Positions 18,058 through 26,337 of a stretch of 64,000 bases of DNA are shown here, one piece after another (within the stretch, counting starts at the first letter, position 1; each line of letters opens with the position of its first letter). A program made the position numbers and the translations under genes. The stretch is from Arthrobacter sp. zg-Y1171. GTDB taxonomy: Bacteria > Actinomycetota > Actinomycetes > Actinomycetales > Micrococcaceae. Where the stretch lies: the NCBI RefSeq assembly GCF_025244845.1, contig NZ_CP104264.1, positions 3,357,828 through 3,421,827 on the forward strand. The letters are read 5' to 3'. Below the pieces are notes generated by a model. That model saw only the letters and a list, made by a program, of their open reading frames with translations. It had not been told where the DNA came from and ran no database searches.

Positions 18058-18507
18058 TTAGCCTGCAACGACCTCGAGGTCGATGACAGCTGCAACATCG
18101 TTGTGCAGGCGGACGTTGGCCTGGAAGGAACCAACCGACTTGATGTGCGTCGGGAGTTCAACCTTGCGCTTGTCGATGGCGCCGAGACCGGCGGCTTCGA
18201 CAGCAGCGGCAACGTCGCCGGGCTTGACGGTACCGAAGAGGCGTCCGGACTCGCCGGCCTTGACGGTCAGCTTGACCGGCTTGGCGGAGAGAGCAGCAGC
18301 CTGCTTCTGAGCATCTTCCAGGGAAGCGTGCTCGCGGGCAGCGCGGGCAGCCTTGATGGACTCAACCTGCTTCTCGCCACCCTTGGTCCAGGTCAGAGCG
18401 AAGCCGCGGGGCAGGAGGTAGTTACGTGCGTAACCGTCCTTAACCTCGATGACGTCGCCGGCAGCGCCGAGACCGGTTACTTCGTGGGTCAGAATGAGCT
18501 TTGCCAT
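18058..18507 (-). CDS. rplI: 50S ribosomal protein L9
   Basis: This 149-residue protein has the L9 N-terminal domain ([33 protein letters not shown]), the long connecting helix and the C-terminal rRNA-binding domain. Length and domain order are normal. L9 binds 23S rRNA near the L1 stalk and helps keep the reading frame. It is the last gene of the rpsF-ssb-rpsR-rplI operon and ends just before a strong intrinsic terminator. Confidence 0.98.
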   Translation of the reverse strand: MAKLILTHEVTGLGAAGDVIEVKDGYARNYLLPRGFALTWTKGGEKQVESIKAARAAREHASLEDAQKQAAALSAKPVKLTVKAGESGRLFGTVKPGDVAAAVEAAGLGAIDKRKVELPTHIKSVGSFQANVRLHNDVAAVIDLEVVAG

Positions 18508-18525
18508 GAGTTAGGTTCCTTTCCT

Positions 18526-18765
18526 TTAGCCGCGGCCAGCGCCGGAGTAAGGCAGGAGAGCAACTTCGCGGGCATTCTTGATTGCCTGGGCGATCTTGCG
18601 CTGTTCCTGCACGGTGACGCCAGTTACGCGACGAGCGCGGATCTTTCCGCGGTCGGAAATGAACTTGCGCAGCAATGCTACGTCCTTGTAGTCGATGACA
18701 GTGATGTCAGCGGCCTTCAAGGGATTGGACTTTGGTTTGGGCTTGCGAAGTTCAGCCTTAGCCAT
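18526..18765 (-). CDS. rpsR: 30S ribosomal protein S18
   Basis: This 79-residue S18 has the conserved core [30 protein letters not shown]. The ATG at 18765 is preceded by GGAGCTCC; a longer frame upstream is not conserved in the family. S18 forms a heterodimer with S6, encoded two genes upstream, on the small-subunit platform. It has no CxxC zinc motif at its N-terminus, so it is a zinc-independent form. Confidence 0.97.
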   Translation of the reverse strand: MAKAELRKPKPKSNPLKAADITVIDYKDVALLRKFISDRGKIRARRVTGVTVQEQRKIAQAIKNAREVALLPYSGAGRG

Positions 18766-18845
18766 CGTGGAGCTCCTTATGTCTAGTGGAGCCCGTGGAT
18801 ACATTTTCCACGGGATGGGCTCGACGGCGGTTGCCGTCTGAGGAT

Positions 18846-18861
18846 GGCGCCCGAAGGCGCC
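18846..18861 (-). other. Short hairpin between ssb and rpsR
   Basis: GGCGCC-CGAA-GGCGCC forms a 6-bp stem; on the transcribed strand the loop is the stable TTCG tetraloop. It lies in the 150-bp gap between ssb and rpsR with no T tract, so it may be an RNA processing or stability element rather than a terminator. Confidence 0.45.
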
Positions 18862-18915
18862 GGGTGAAGGGCCGCTTCTCCCGAATGGGGGTCGCCGCTC
18901 TTCGGATGAAGAGGT

Positions 18916-19485
18916 TTAGAAGGGCGGATCGTTCGAATCCGGGCCGCTGCCCCATCCACCGGAGTTGCCGCCCGCAGGGGCGCCCCAGGGATCGTCAGCC
19001 GGTGCGGACTGCGCGGGCTGCTGCTGGCCGCCGCCCCAACCGGAGTTGGAGTTGCCGCCGAAGCCGCCACCGCCACCGCCGCCGTTGTTGCCGCCGAAGC
19101 CGCCACCGCCACCGCCGGAGCGCTGGGTGCGGGTGACCTTGGCAGAGGCATAACGCAGCGAGGGGCCGATTTCGTCGACCTCAAGCTCCATTACGGTGCG
19201 CTTTTCGCCTTCTTTGGTTTCGTACGAACGCGACTTCAGGCGGCCCTGGCAAACTACGCGGGTTCCCTTGGTGAGGGACTCGGCGACGTTTTCAGCAGCT
19301 TCACGCCAGACAGACGCGCGGAGGAACAGCGTTTCGCCGTCCTTCCACTCGTTGGACTGACGGTCGAAGGTCCGCGGGGTCGAGGCAATGGTGAAGTTCG
19401 CCACTGCCGAACCGGACGGAGTGAACCGCAGTTCCGGGTCGTTGGTTAGGTTACCGACGACGGTGATTGTTGTCTCGCCTGCCAT
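18916..19485 (-). CDS. ssb: Single-stranded DNA-binding protein
   Basis: This 189-residue protein has an OB fold (about residues 1-112; [21 protein letters not shown]). A disordered tail of Gly runs and Asn, Gln and Ser follows, then the acidic tip DSNDPPF that recruits repair and replication partners. It coats single-stranded DNA at forks. The position between rpsF and rpsR is the usual one. The Gly-rich linker is encoded by GC-rich near-repeats (about 19050-19120). Confidence 0.97.
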   Translation of the reverse strand: MAGETTITVVGNLTNDPELRFTPSGSAVANFTIASTPRTFDRQSNEWKDGETLFLRASVWREAAENVAESLTKGTRVVCQGRLKSRSYETKEGEKRTVMELEVDEIGPSLRYASAKVTRTQRSGGGGGGFGGNNGGGGGGGFGGNSNSGWGGGQQQPAQSAPADDPWGAPAGGNSGGWGSGPDSNDPPF

Positions 19486-19519
19486 GAAAGCCTCCTGATA
19501 TCAGTACGGGTTGCCGAAA

Positions 19520-19870
19520 TTATTCTGCGGAAACCTTTGCAGCGTCCTTAGCGGCCTTCTTGGCATCCTTCTTCGAGATCTTCTGCTCTTCCGGGCGGAT
19601 GATCTTGGTGCGCATGATGGTCTCATTGAGGCTCAGCTGGCGATCAAGCTCGGCTGCTGCTGCAGGCGTACCGGTGAAGTTAACCACCGCGTAGATGCCT
19701 TCAGTCTTTTTCTGGATTTCGTAGGCCAGTCGACGACGGCCCCAGATGTCTACCTTGTCGATGGTTCCACCATCGTTGCGGACAACATTGAGGAACTTGT
19801 CGAGCGAAGGCTCGACGGTACGCTCTTCGACCTCGGGGTCGATGATTACCATCAGTTCATAAGCACGCAT
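19520..19870 (-). CDS. rpsF: 30S ribosomal protein S6
   Basis: This 116-residue S6 has [39 protein letters not shown] and a Lys/Ala-rich tail. The ATG at 19870 has the strong site AAAGGAGGTG upstream; an ATG four codons earlier would disrupt the spacing. S6 pairs with S18 on the small subunit. It is the first gene of the operon, and a stem with a CCG loop directly before the ribosome binding site may be an autoregulatory S6:S18 site. Confidence 0.97.
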   Translation of the reverse strand: MRAYELMVIIDPEVEERTVEPSLDKFLNVVRNDGGTIDKVDIWGRRRLAYEIQKKTEGIYAVVNFTGTPAAAAELDRQLSLNETIMRTKIIRPEEQKISKKDAKKAAKDAAKVSAE

Positions 19871-19895
19871 TTGTGAACCCACCTCCTTTGGGCTA

Positions 19896-19916
19896 TACGG
19901 TCACGGCATTTCCGTA
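19896..19916 (-). promoter_or_regulatory. Candidate S6:S18 leader hairpin before rpsF
   Basis: On the minus strand TACGG and CCGTA form a 5-bp stem enclosing an 11-base loop that contains CCG, placed immediately before AAAGGAGG. The known S6:S18 operator presents a CCG in a bulge or loop next to the rpsF start, where S6:S18 binding blocks translation. The match is by layout, not by alignment. Confidence 0.45.
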
Positions 19917-20071
19917 ACAGGAGGTTCTTTTGCGTTGTCTCCCCTCGGCATGCAGCTGATCCGCAGCGGGGGGAATCTGCCGGCCGAAGCCGACAGCACA
20001 GACTTTCTTATCCTATCCGATTTCCCGGGACGGGATTGACACGCCGGGATCCGCCGACCCTTCCGTCCGGG

Positions 20072-21352
20072 TCAGGCCGCCCCCGCCGCGAAGAACAACT
20101 GTGCCACTGCGGCCAGGCGCCGGGGGTCCTGCACGCCTGCCATTTCCCGGGCCGAGTGCATGGAGAGTACGGGAATCCCGACATCCACGGTCCGGATGCC
20201 GAGCCGGGTTGCGGTCAGGGGTCCAATGGTGGAGCCGCAGGGGACGGAGTTGTGGGAAACGAATTCCTGGTACGGCACCTCGGCGGCCGCACAGAGGCTC
20301 GCCCAGCGGGCCATGCCGGGGGCGTCGGTGGTGTAACGCTGGTTGGCGTTGATCTTCAGCAGCGGCCCGCCGTTGAGCACCGGGTGGTTGGCGGGATCAT
20401 GCCGCTCCGCGTAGTTGGGGTGGACGGCGTGGCCGACATCCGCGGAAATACAGAAGGAGGCGGCCATCGCGCGGGCACGGTCCGCCGTCGTCGCGCCGAG
20501 TCCGTCACCGATCCGCAGCAGTACATCTTCGAGGAACGGGCCGGCAGCGCCGGACCGGCTGCCGCTGCCCACCTCTTCATGGTCGAACGCCGCGAGGACG
20601 GCAACCGGTGCGGTGGGCGCGACGTCGGCCGCGATAAGTGCGACGACGCCGGCGTGGACAGAGGAAAGGTTGTCCAGCCGCCCGGAGGCGAAGAACTCCC
20701 CCTCGGCGCCGAAAACCTGCGGTGCCTGGGTGTCGGCGGCAACGATGTCGTAGCCGCCGATCTCCTCCGGGGCCAGGCCGGCCTTGGCCGCCAGCAGAGC
20801 CACGAGGTCGGAAGTGGACGGGTCCCCCAGTCCCCAGACCGGGTTCATGTGCTGTTGTTTATCCAGCTTCAAGCCCTCATTCACGGCCCGGTCCAGGTGG
20901 ATGGCCAGCTGCGGAAAGCGCATCAGCGGGCCGGTCTCCACGAGCCGCTCCTCGCCGGCCAGGGTGACCATCCGTCCGGCAAGCTGCAGCTCCCGGTCCA
21001 GCCAGGAGTTCAGCAGCGGGCCGCCGTAGACTTCGACGCCGGCCTGCAGCCAGCCGAGCCGTCCGGTGGTGGGCCGGGGCTTGAGCTTGAAGGACGGGGA
21101 ATCGGTGTGGGTACCGAAGATCGAGAACCCGGTGGCGGGGCCGGCGGCCTCAGGCGTGACCCAGGCGATGAATGCGCCGTCGCGCACCACAAAGAATTTT
21201 CCGGACGAGCGCGGGAAATCCCCGGTCTCGAGTACTTCCGTGAACCCTGCCTCCGCCAGGCGGCGCGCGCCTTCACGCGCCGCGTGGAAGCTGGAGGGTG
21301 AGGCGCTGACAAACGCGCCGAGGTCATTTATGTGGGCCAATGCGTCAGACAT
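20072..21352 (-). CDS. M18 family aminopeptidase
   Basis: This 426-residue protein is an M18 metallo-aminopeptidase (aspartyl aminopeptidase/ApeB family), which removes N-terminal, often acidic, residues in the cytoplasm. Visible zinc ligands and catalytic residues are GTHTDSP (His, Asp), FDHEEVGSGS (the Glu pair), SADVGHAVHPN (Asp) and LSMHSAREM (His). Length is normal. The start at MSDALAHI has GGAG very close upstream, and earlier codons are not family-like. It stands alone between the ribosomal operon and the ABC block. Confidence 0.93.
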   Translation of the reverse strand: MSDALAHINDLGAFVSASPSSFHAAREGARRLAEAGFTEVLETGDFPRSSGKFFVVRDGAFIAWVTPEAAGPATGFSIFGTHTDSPSFKLKPRPTTGRLGWLQAGVEVYGGPLLNSWLDRELQLAGRMVTLAGEERLVETGPLMRFPQLAIHLDRAVNEGLKLDKQQHMNPVWGLGDPSTSDLVALLAAKAGLAPEEIGGYDIVAADTQAPQVFGAEGEFFASGRLDNLSSVHAGVVALIAADVAPTAPVAVLAAFDHEEVGSGSRSGAAGPFLEDVLLRIGDGLGATTADRARAMAASFCISADVGHAVHPNYAERHDPANHPVLNGGPLLKINANQRYTTDAPGMARWASLCAAAEVPYQEFVSHNSVPCGSTIGPLTATRLGIRTVDVGIPVLSMHSAREMAGVQDPRRLAAVAQLFFAAGAA

Positions 21353-21412
21353 GCTCCGATTCAACCAGAGCCCGCCGCCCCGGCGTAACCATCGGCCTTC
21401 CGGGACGTAAAG

Positions 21413-21441
21413 AACCCCCGGCAAGACCATTGCCGGGGGTT
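21413..21441 (-). terminator. Hairpin after the ABC transporter block
   Basis: AACCCCCGGCA (21413-21423) pairs perfectly with 21431-21441 around a 7-base loop. On the minus strand the stem is followed by CTTT. It lies 73 bp beyond the stop of the last ABC permease gene and probably terminates that transcript. Confidence 0.75.
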
Positions 21442-21514
21442 GTGGAGGTGATGTCCGGTGAAGGCGGGGGCGGCCGTTCTTCCGCCGCCGCCTTCACCGA
21501 AGTCCGGGTTTCCC

Positions 21515-22390
21515 TTAGACGTCGCGGCGCTTGGTGACGATCAGGGCAGCAATGAGCAGGACCACGGCCCAGGCCGCCAACACCAGGCCGCCCTGCAGCT
21601 GGGTCAGGGCCCCTTCGGCGGTGGCCCCGGCGGTGACCAGCTGGGTGCCGGCGTTGCTCGGCAGGAACCGCGCGGCGTCGGGGATCCAGTCGGCGATTCC
21701 CTGCACAATCTGAACCACCAGCGGCAGTACGAAGATGATGCCGATGGCGGTGACCACTCCCCCGGCGGTGTTGCGCAGCAGCGTGCCGATCGCCATCGAG
21801 AACACGGCGATCAGGGCCAGGCAGGTACCGGTGTTCAGGATGCTGGCGAGCACGCCGTTGTCATCCAGCGACAGGCTGAGGTCCCCGCTGTCCAGGATTG
21901 GCTGTGCCACCAGGAAGGAAATGAAGGCGGCGCCGGCGCCGATGACGAAGGAGATCACGGCAATGACCAGGGCCTTGGCCAGCAGTGCGGGGATCCGCTT
22001 CGGGACCGCACTGAACGTGGAGCGGATCATGCCGGTGCCCCACTCCGAGGCGATCAGCACCACGCCCAGCGAAGCGATCAGCAGCTGGCCGAAGAACAGG
22101 CCGCTGGCGGGTATTTCAGGCACCAGATCGGTGTATATCTTCGGATCGCCGAACGCCATGGCTTCTTCGGGGGTGCTCGCCGAGCTGATCATGTCCAGCA
22201 CGGCCACCACCTGCCAGGCCGCCAGGGCGGCCAGGCCGACCATCACCACAACCGTGATGGCCAGCAGGATGACGGTGGAGGGTACGGTGTTGACCTTGAT
22301 CCACTCGGATTTGAGGACCCGGCCGAAGTTGACACCGGAGCCGGTCGGGGCGGGCGCGCCGTGTTTGTTAGTTGATGTAGCAGTACTCAC
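21515..22390 (-). CDS. ABC transporter permease (ABC-2 type)
   Basis: This 291-residue protein has about six membrane segments. The N-terminal part (RVLKSEWIKVNTVPSTVILL) and the motif IASEWGTGMIRSTFSAVPKR are typical of ABC-2 permeases paired with short ATPases. The GTG at 22390 lies 4 bp after the ATPase stop, so the two are coupled. It probably serves as membrane partner for that ATPase, and perhaps for the second paralogous ATPase upstream, which has no adjacent permease of this type. Confidence 0.85.
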   Translation of the reverse strand: MSTATSTNKHGAPAPTGSGVNFGRVLKSEWIKVNTVPSTVILLAITVVVMVGLAALAAWQVVAVLDMISSASTPEEAMAFGDPKIYTDLVPEIPASGLFFGQLLIASLGVVLIASEWGTGMIRSTFSAVPKRIPALLAKALVIAVISFVIGAGAAFISFLVAQPILDSGDLSLSLDDNGVLASILNTGTCLALIAVFSMAIGTLLRNTAGGVVTAIGIIFVLPLVVQIVQGIADWIPDAARFLPSNAGTQLVTAGATAEGALTQLQGGLVLAAWAVVLLIAALIVTKRRDV

Positions 22391-22394
22391 GGTG

Positions 22395-23348
22395 CTAGTT
22401 CCCCTTCCCGGAGGCAGCGCCCGCAGGAACAAGGTCCTGCGGCAGGTCCTGAGACCGGTATTCGACGTCGTCGCGTGTCAGTTCCATGTAAGCGTCCTCG
22501 AGGGACACCTGCTGGGGTGTCAGTTCGTACACCAGGATCCGGCGTTCCAGTGCCGTTTCGGCGATCAGGCGCGGATCGGCGCCGGTGATCTCCAGCAGCC
22601 CGCCTTCCTTCTCCACACCGGCAACCCCGGGGCGGTCCAGGGCAAGCAACAGCTCCCGCGGGCTGTCCGTGCGGACAAGCGTGCGGACCTTGTCCTCTCC
22701 GGCGATGATTTCGCTGATGGGGGCGTCGGCGATGATCCTGCCGCGGCCGATCACGATGAGGTGATCTGCGGTCTGTGCCATTTCGCTCATGAGGTGCGAG
22801 GAAAGGAAGACCGTACGCCCCTCCGATGCCAGCCCGCGGGCCAGGTGCCGCACCCAGAGCACTCCCTCGGGATCCAGGCCGTTGACCGGTTCGTCCAGGA
22901 TGACCGTGTGCGGATCCCCCAGCAGCGCCACCGCGATGCCCAGCCGCTGGCCCATGCCCAGGGAGAAGCCGCCCACCCGCTTTTTCGCCACCGGAGAGAG
23001 GCCGGTGAGTTCAATGACCTCGTTGATCCGCTTGGTTGAAATACCGTGGGTGGCTGCCATCGCCCGCAGATGGTTGTACGCGCTGCGCTTGGTGTGCACG
23101 GCCTTCGCATCCAGCAGCGCTCCCACCTCGCGAAGCGGCGCCTTGTGCTGGGCGTAGGGCTTGCCGTTGACCAGAACCTTGCCGGCGGTGGGCCGGTCCA
23201 GGCCCACGATCATGCGCATGGTGGTGGATTTACCGGCCCCGTTCGGACCCAGGAAGCCGGTGACTTTGCCCGGCTGGACAGTAAAGGAAACATTATCGAC
23301 GGCTGTTTTTCCGCCGTAGCGCTTGGAGAGGCCGGATGCCTCGATCAT
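22395..23348 (-). CDS. ABC transporter ATP-binding protein (paralog 1)
   Basis: This 317-residue ATPase has Walker A GPNGAGKST, the Q-loop region, the signature GGFSLGMGQRLGIA and Walker B VILDEPVNGLDPEG. A C-terminal extension of about 90 residues is typical of ABC-2 exporters. The GAGGATC site precedes the ATG. It is followed at once by its permease. It is very similar over its whole length to the next ATPase (23462-24391), which indicates a gene duplication in place. Confidence 0.92.
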   Translation of the reverse strand: MIEASGLSKRYGGKTAVDNVSFTVQPGKVTGFLGPNGAGKSTTMRMIVGLDRPTAGKVLVNGKPYAQHKAPLREVGALLDAKAVHTKRSAYNHLRAMAATHGISTKRINEVIELTGLSPVAKKRVGGFSLGMGQRLGIAVALLGDPHTVILDEPVNGLDPEGVLWVRHLARGLASEGRTVFLSSHLMSEMAQTADHLIVIGRGRIIADAPISEIIAGEDKVRTLVRTDSPRELLLALDRPGVAGVEKEGGLLEITGADPRLIAETALERRILVYELTPQQVSLEDAYMELTRDDVEYRSQDLPQDLVPAGAASGKGN

Positions 23349-23461
23349 GGGTGATCCTCACGTTGGGAAGCAAAAGCTGGGGGGTCTACCTCCACCATAG
23401 AGGGCCGGCGCCGCAACGGGACCGGTCCAAGGGATGAATCAGGGGTCCCCCTTAGGGATGA

Positions 23462-24391
23462 CTAGGGGTTTCCCCGACCCTGCCCGATGTCCCGGGATTG
23501 GTACTCGACCTCTCCTCGGGTCAACTCCATATAGGCGTCCTCCAGGGATGCCTGCAGCGGGGTCAGCTCCGTGACCAGGATCCGCCGTGACAGCGCGGCT
23601 TCGGCAATCCCGCGGGCGGACAGCCCGAGGATTTCGAGCTGGCCCGGTGCCGGCCGGCGTATTTCCACGCCGTCCGAACCTATTGCGGCCGCCAGGGCAT
23701 CGACGTCGTCCGCGCGCACCAGGGTGCGTTCACGCCCGCTGCCGGCGAGGACCTGGTCCATGGGTGCGTCCGCCAGGATCCTGCCGCGGCCGATCACGAT
23801 CAGGTGGTCGGCGGTCACTGCCATTTCGCTCATCAAGTGCGAGGAAATGAACACCGTGCGGCCCTCCGCGGCTAGGCCCCTGGCAAGATGCCGGACCCAC
23901 TGCACGCCTTCCGGGTCCAGTCCGTTGACCGGCTCGTCGAAGATAAGCGTGCGGGGGTCTCCCAGCAACGCCGCGGCGATTCCCAGCCGCTGGCCCATCC
24001 CCATGGAGAAACCGCCCACGCGTTTGTTGGCCGCCGCTCCGAGGCCCGTCAGTTCGATGACCTCGGTGATGCGTTCCCTGGGAATGCCGTGGCTGGCGGC
24101 GAGCGCCCGCAGATGGTTGTATGCCGTCCGCTTAGGGTGGACAGCCTTTGCCTCCAGGAGCGCACCGACCTCCCGCAGGGGCGCCTTATGGTCGGCGTAG
24201 GGCCGTCCGTTGACCTCCACACTGCCGGCGGTTGGATGGTCGAGCCCCATGATCATGCGCATGGTGGTCGACTTGCCGGCCCCGTTCGGGCCGAGGAAGC
24301 CGGTGACCTTGCCGGGCTGGACATCGAAGGAGATGCCGTCGACGGCAGTCTTGCCGCCGAAGACCTTGGCGAGGCTGCGGGCCTCAATCAT
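23462..24391 (-). CDS. ABC transporter ATP-binding protein (paralog 2)
   Basis: This 309-residue ATPase is a close copy of its downstream neighbour, with Walker A GPNGAGKST, signature GGFSMGMGQRLGIA and Walker B LIFDEPVNGLDPEG. Differences gather in the C-terminal third. It has its own GAGGATC ribosome binding site and is separated from the copy by 113 bp and from the DrrB-like permease by 33 bp. Which permease it serves is unclear; sharing the single downstream permease as a heterodimeric ATPase pair is possible. Confidence 0.9.
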   Translation of the reverse strand: MIEARSLAKVFGGKTAVDGISFDVQPGKVTGFLGPNGAGKSTTMRMIMGLDHPTAGSVEVNGRPYADHKAPLREVGALLEAKAVHPKRTAYNHLRALAASHGIPRERITEVIELTGLGAAANKRVGGFSMGMGQRLGIAAALLGDPRTLIFDEPVNGLDPEGVQWVRHLARGLAAEGRTVFISSHLMSEMAVTADHLIVIGRGRILADAPMDQVLAGSGRERTLVRADDVDALAAAIGSDGVEIRRPAPGQLEILGLSARGIAEAALSRRILVTELTPLQASLEDAYMELTRGEVEYQSRDIGQGRGNP

Positions 24392-24424
24392 GGTTGATCC
24401 TCGTTTCCGAAGGGCTCCGCCCCG

Positions 24425-25267
24425 CTACCGGGAGCTGATCGACTCAAACTTCCGTACCGCCAGCGGGACGAAGACGACGAGCATCACGACCGCGCCGATC
24501 ACCACCGTGGCAACGGCGTTCTGCATCGGCCAGGTGTCCGGCACCGGGGCGGTGCCGAGGTTGCCGAACAGTTCGCGCACGGCCTGCACGAGTGCCGAGA
24601 CCGGGTTCCAGTCCGCAAAAGCCTCCAGCGGGCCGGGGAGGGTGGAACTCTGCACGAATGCGTTGGAGATAAAGGTGATCGGAAACAGGATCATAAAGGA
24701 CGCGTTGTTGATTGTCTCCGGTGAACGCACCGACATACCGAGCAGGGCCATGACCCAGCTGAAGGCGTAGGAGAACAGCAGCAGCAGGGCGATGGCGGCC
24801 ACGAACCGGCCGGGCGTGGAGTTCACCCGCCAGCCCACCAGCAGGCCGGTACCCATCATGATGAGCATGGAGATCCCGTTGAGCGCCAGGTCGGCGTTGG
24901 TCCTGCCGATCAGCACCGCGGACGGGCTCATCGGCAGGGTCCGGAAGCGGTCAATGATCCCCTCCTTCAGGTCCTGCGCCATGGCGGAGCCGGAGAACGT
25001 GGACCCGAACACCACGGTTTGGGCGAAGATGCCCGCCATCAGGAACTGGGTGTAATCCGTCCCCGCAACGGCAATGGACCCGCCGTAGACCTGGCTGAAC
25101 AGCAGCACGAACATGATCGGCTGCAGCACCGCGAAGATGATCATGTCCGGGGACCGCTTGATCTTGATCAGGTTCCGTTTGGTGACGGTCCACCCGTCCC
25201 CTGCCCACCGTGCCGGAAGACTGGGGGTGCCGGTCCGGATGCCGGTTGCGGATACTGCCGCGCTCAT
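24425..25267 (-). CDS. ABC-2 permease, DrrB-like
   Basis: This 280-residue permease has six membrane segments and the ABC-2 pattern RNLIKIKRSPDMIIFAVLQPIMFVLLF, DLKEGIIDRFRTLPMS and NPVSALVQAVRELFG, as in daunorubicin exporter DrrB. Its ATG overlaps the stop of the DrrA-like ATPase (ATGA), so it is the partner of that ATPase. Such pairs export drugs, lipids or glycolipids; the cargo here is unknown. Confidence 0.9.
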   Translation of the reverse strand: MSAAVSATGIRTGTPSLPARWAGDGWTVTKRNLIKIKRSPDMIIFAVLQPIMFVLLFSQVYGGSIAVAGTDYTQFLMAGIFAQTVVFGSTFSGSAMAQDLKEGIIDRFRTLPMSPSAVLIGRTNADLALNGISMLIMMGTGLLVGWRVNSTPGRFVAAIALLLLFSYAFSWVMALLGMSVRSPETINNASFMILFPITFISNAFVQSSTLPGPLEAFADWNPVSALVQAVRELFGNLGTAPVPDTWPMQNAVATVVIGAVVMLVVFVPLAVRKFESISSR

Positions 25268-26271
25268 CGGCGTGCCTCCTCTTTCTCCGTTTCGCTGTCC
25301 TCTGCGGTCGGCTTGCCGGTGAGCTGCAGGAAGACGTCGTCCAGGGTGGGGCGGCGGATGCCGGCGTCGTGCAGTTCGATGCCGCCGGCCTCCAGCTCGG
25401 ACAGGATGCGCTGGAGCGCTGCGGGACCGTCGACGACGGCGACCTCCAGGGTCCGGCCGTCGCCGGAAACGTGCGGATCGCCCGAACCGTGCCGGCCCAG
25501 GATGGTCACCGCTGCGTCAGCGTCCTCCTGGCGGTGCAGGGCCACCGCCACTCGGTGCCCGCCGATCTGTGCCTTCAGGTCATCCGAGGTCCCCTCGGCG
25601 ATAACCTTCCCCTCATCGATCACGGCCACCTTGTCTGCCAGCTGGTCCGCTTCCTCCAGGTACTGGGTGGTCAGCAGCAGGGTGGTTCCCCGGGCCACGA
25701 GGTCGGTGATGACGCCCCACAGTGCTATCCGGGACCGCGGATCCAGCCCCGTTGTCGGTTCGTCCAGGAACAGGACCCGGGGTTGGTTCACCAGCGCGCC
25801 GGCGAGATCCAGGCGGCGGCGCATGCCGCCGGAATAGCCCTTGACCGGCCGGTTGCCGGCGTCGGAAAGCTCGAACATGTCGATAAGTTCGATCGCCCGT
25901 TCCTTCGCGCGCCGGGCAGGCAGGTGGTACAGATGCCCCACCATGTCCAGGTTTTCGATACCGGTGAGGTTTTCGTCCACGGCGGAGTACTGGCCGGACA
26001 CTCCAATGACCCGGCGTACTTCTTTGGGGTTGGAGAGAACGTCTATGCCGTCAATGACGGCTGTGCCCGAATCGGGCCGGATCAGGGTGGTGAGGACCTT
26101 GACGGCAGTCGTTTTCCCGGCCCCGTTGGGGCCCAGCAAAGCGGTCACCGTTCCTTCAGGGACAGTAATATCCAGTCCGTCCAGGGCATGCACGGGACCG
26201 GATTTCGAGGAGTAGACCTTGGTCAGCCCCTCGGCGGAAATCAACGGCGTGGACTGTGGTGAAAAGGACAT
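25264..26271 (-). CDS. ABC transporter ATP-binding protein, DrrA-like
   Basis: This 335-residue daunorubicin-resistance-type ATPase has Walker A GPNGAGKTT, signature GYSGGMRRRLDLA, Walker B VLFLDEPTTGLDPRS and the long C-terminal region of DrrA proteins. It is the first gene of the five-gene ABC block and is coupled to the DrrB-like permease. No ribosome binding site is evident before the ATG, so it may be leaderless or have an alternative start. Confidence 0.92.
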   Translation of the reverse strand: MSFSPQSTPLISAEGLTKVYSSKSGPVHALDGLDITVPEGTVTALLGPNGAGKTTAVKVLTTLIRPDSGTAVIDGIDVLSNPKEVRRVIGVSGQYSAVDENLTGIENLDMVGHLYHLPARRAKERAIELIDMFELSDAGNRPVKGYSGGMRRRLDLAGALVNQPRVLFLDEPTTGLDPRSRIALWGVITDLVARGTTLLLTTQYLEEADQLADKVAVIDEGKVIAEGTSDDLKAQIGGHRVAVALHRQEDADAAVTILGRHGSGDPHVSGDGRTLEVAVVDGPAALQRILSELEAGGIELHDAGIRRPTLDDVFLQLTGKPTAEDSETEKEEARR

Positions 26272-26337
26272 GGGTCGAGGGTAGGACCGGGAAGGGCCCC
26301 CGCGCCCGTGCTTTGCGGACAGAAACGGTCCGCAGCT

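Noticed and set aside
17881-18786. 301-codon open frame across the rplI-rpsR region, plus strand
   Set aside because: It runs antisense through two ribosomal protein genes and a clear terminator, and has no ribosome binding site.
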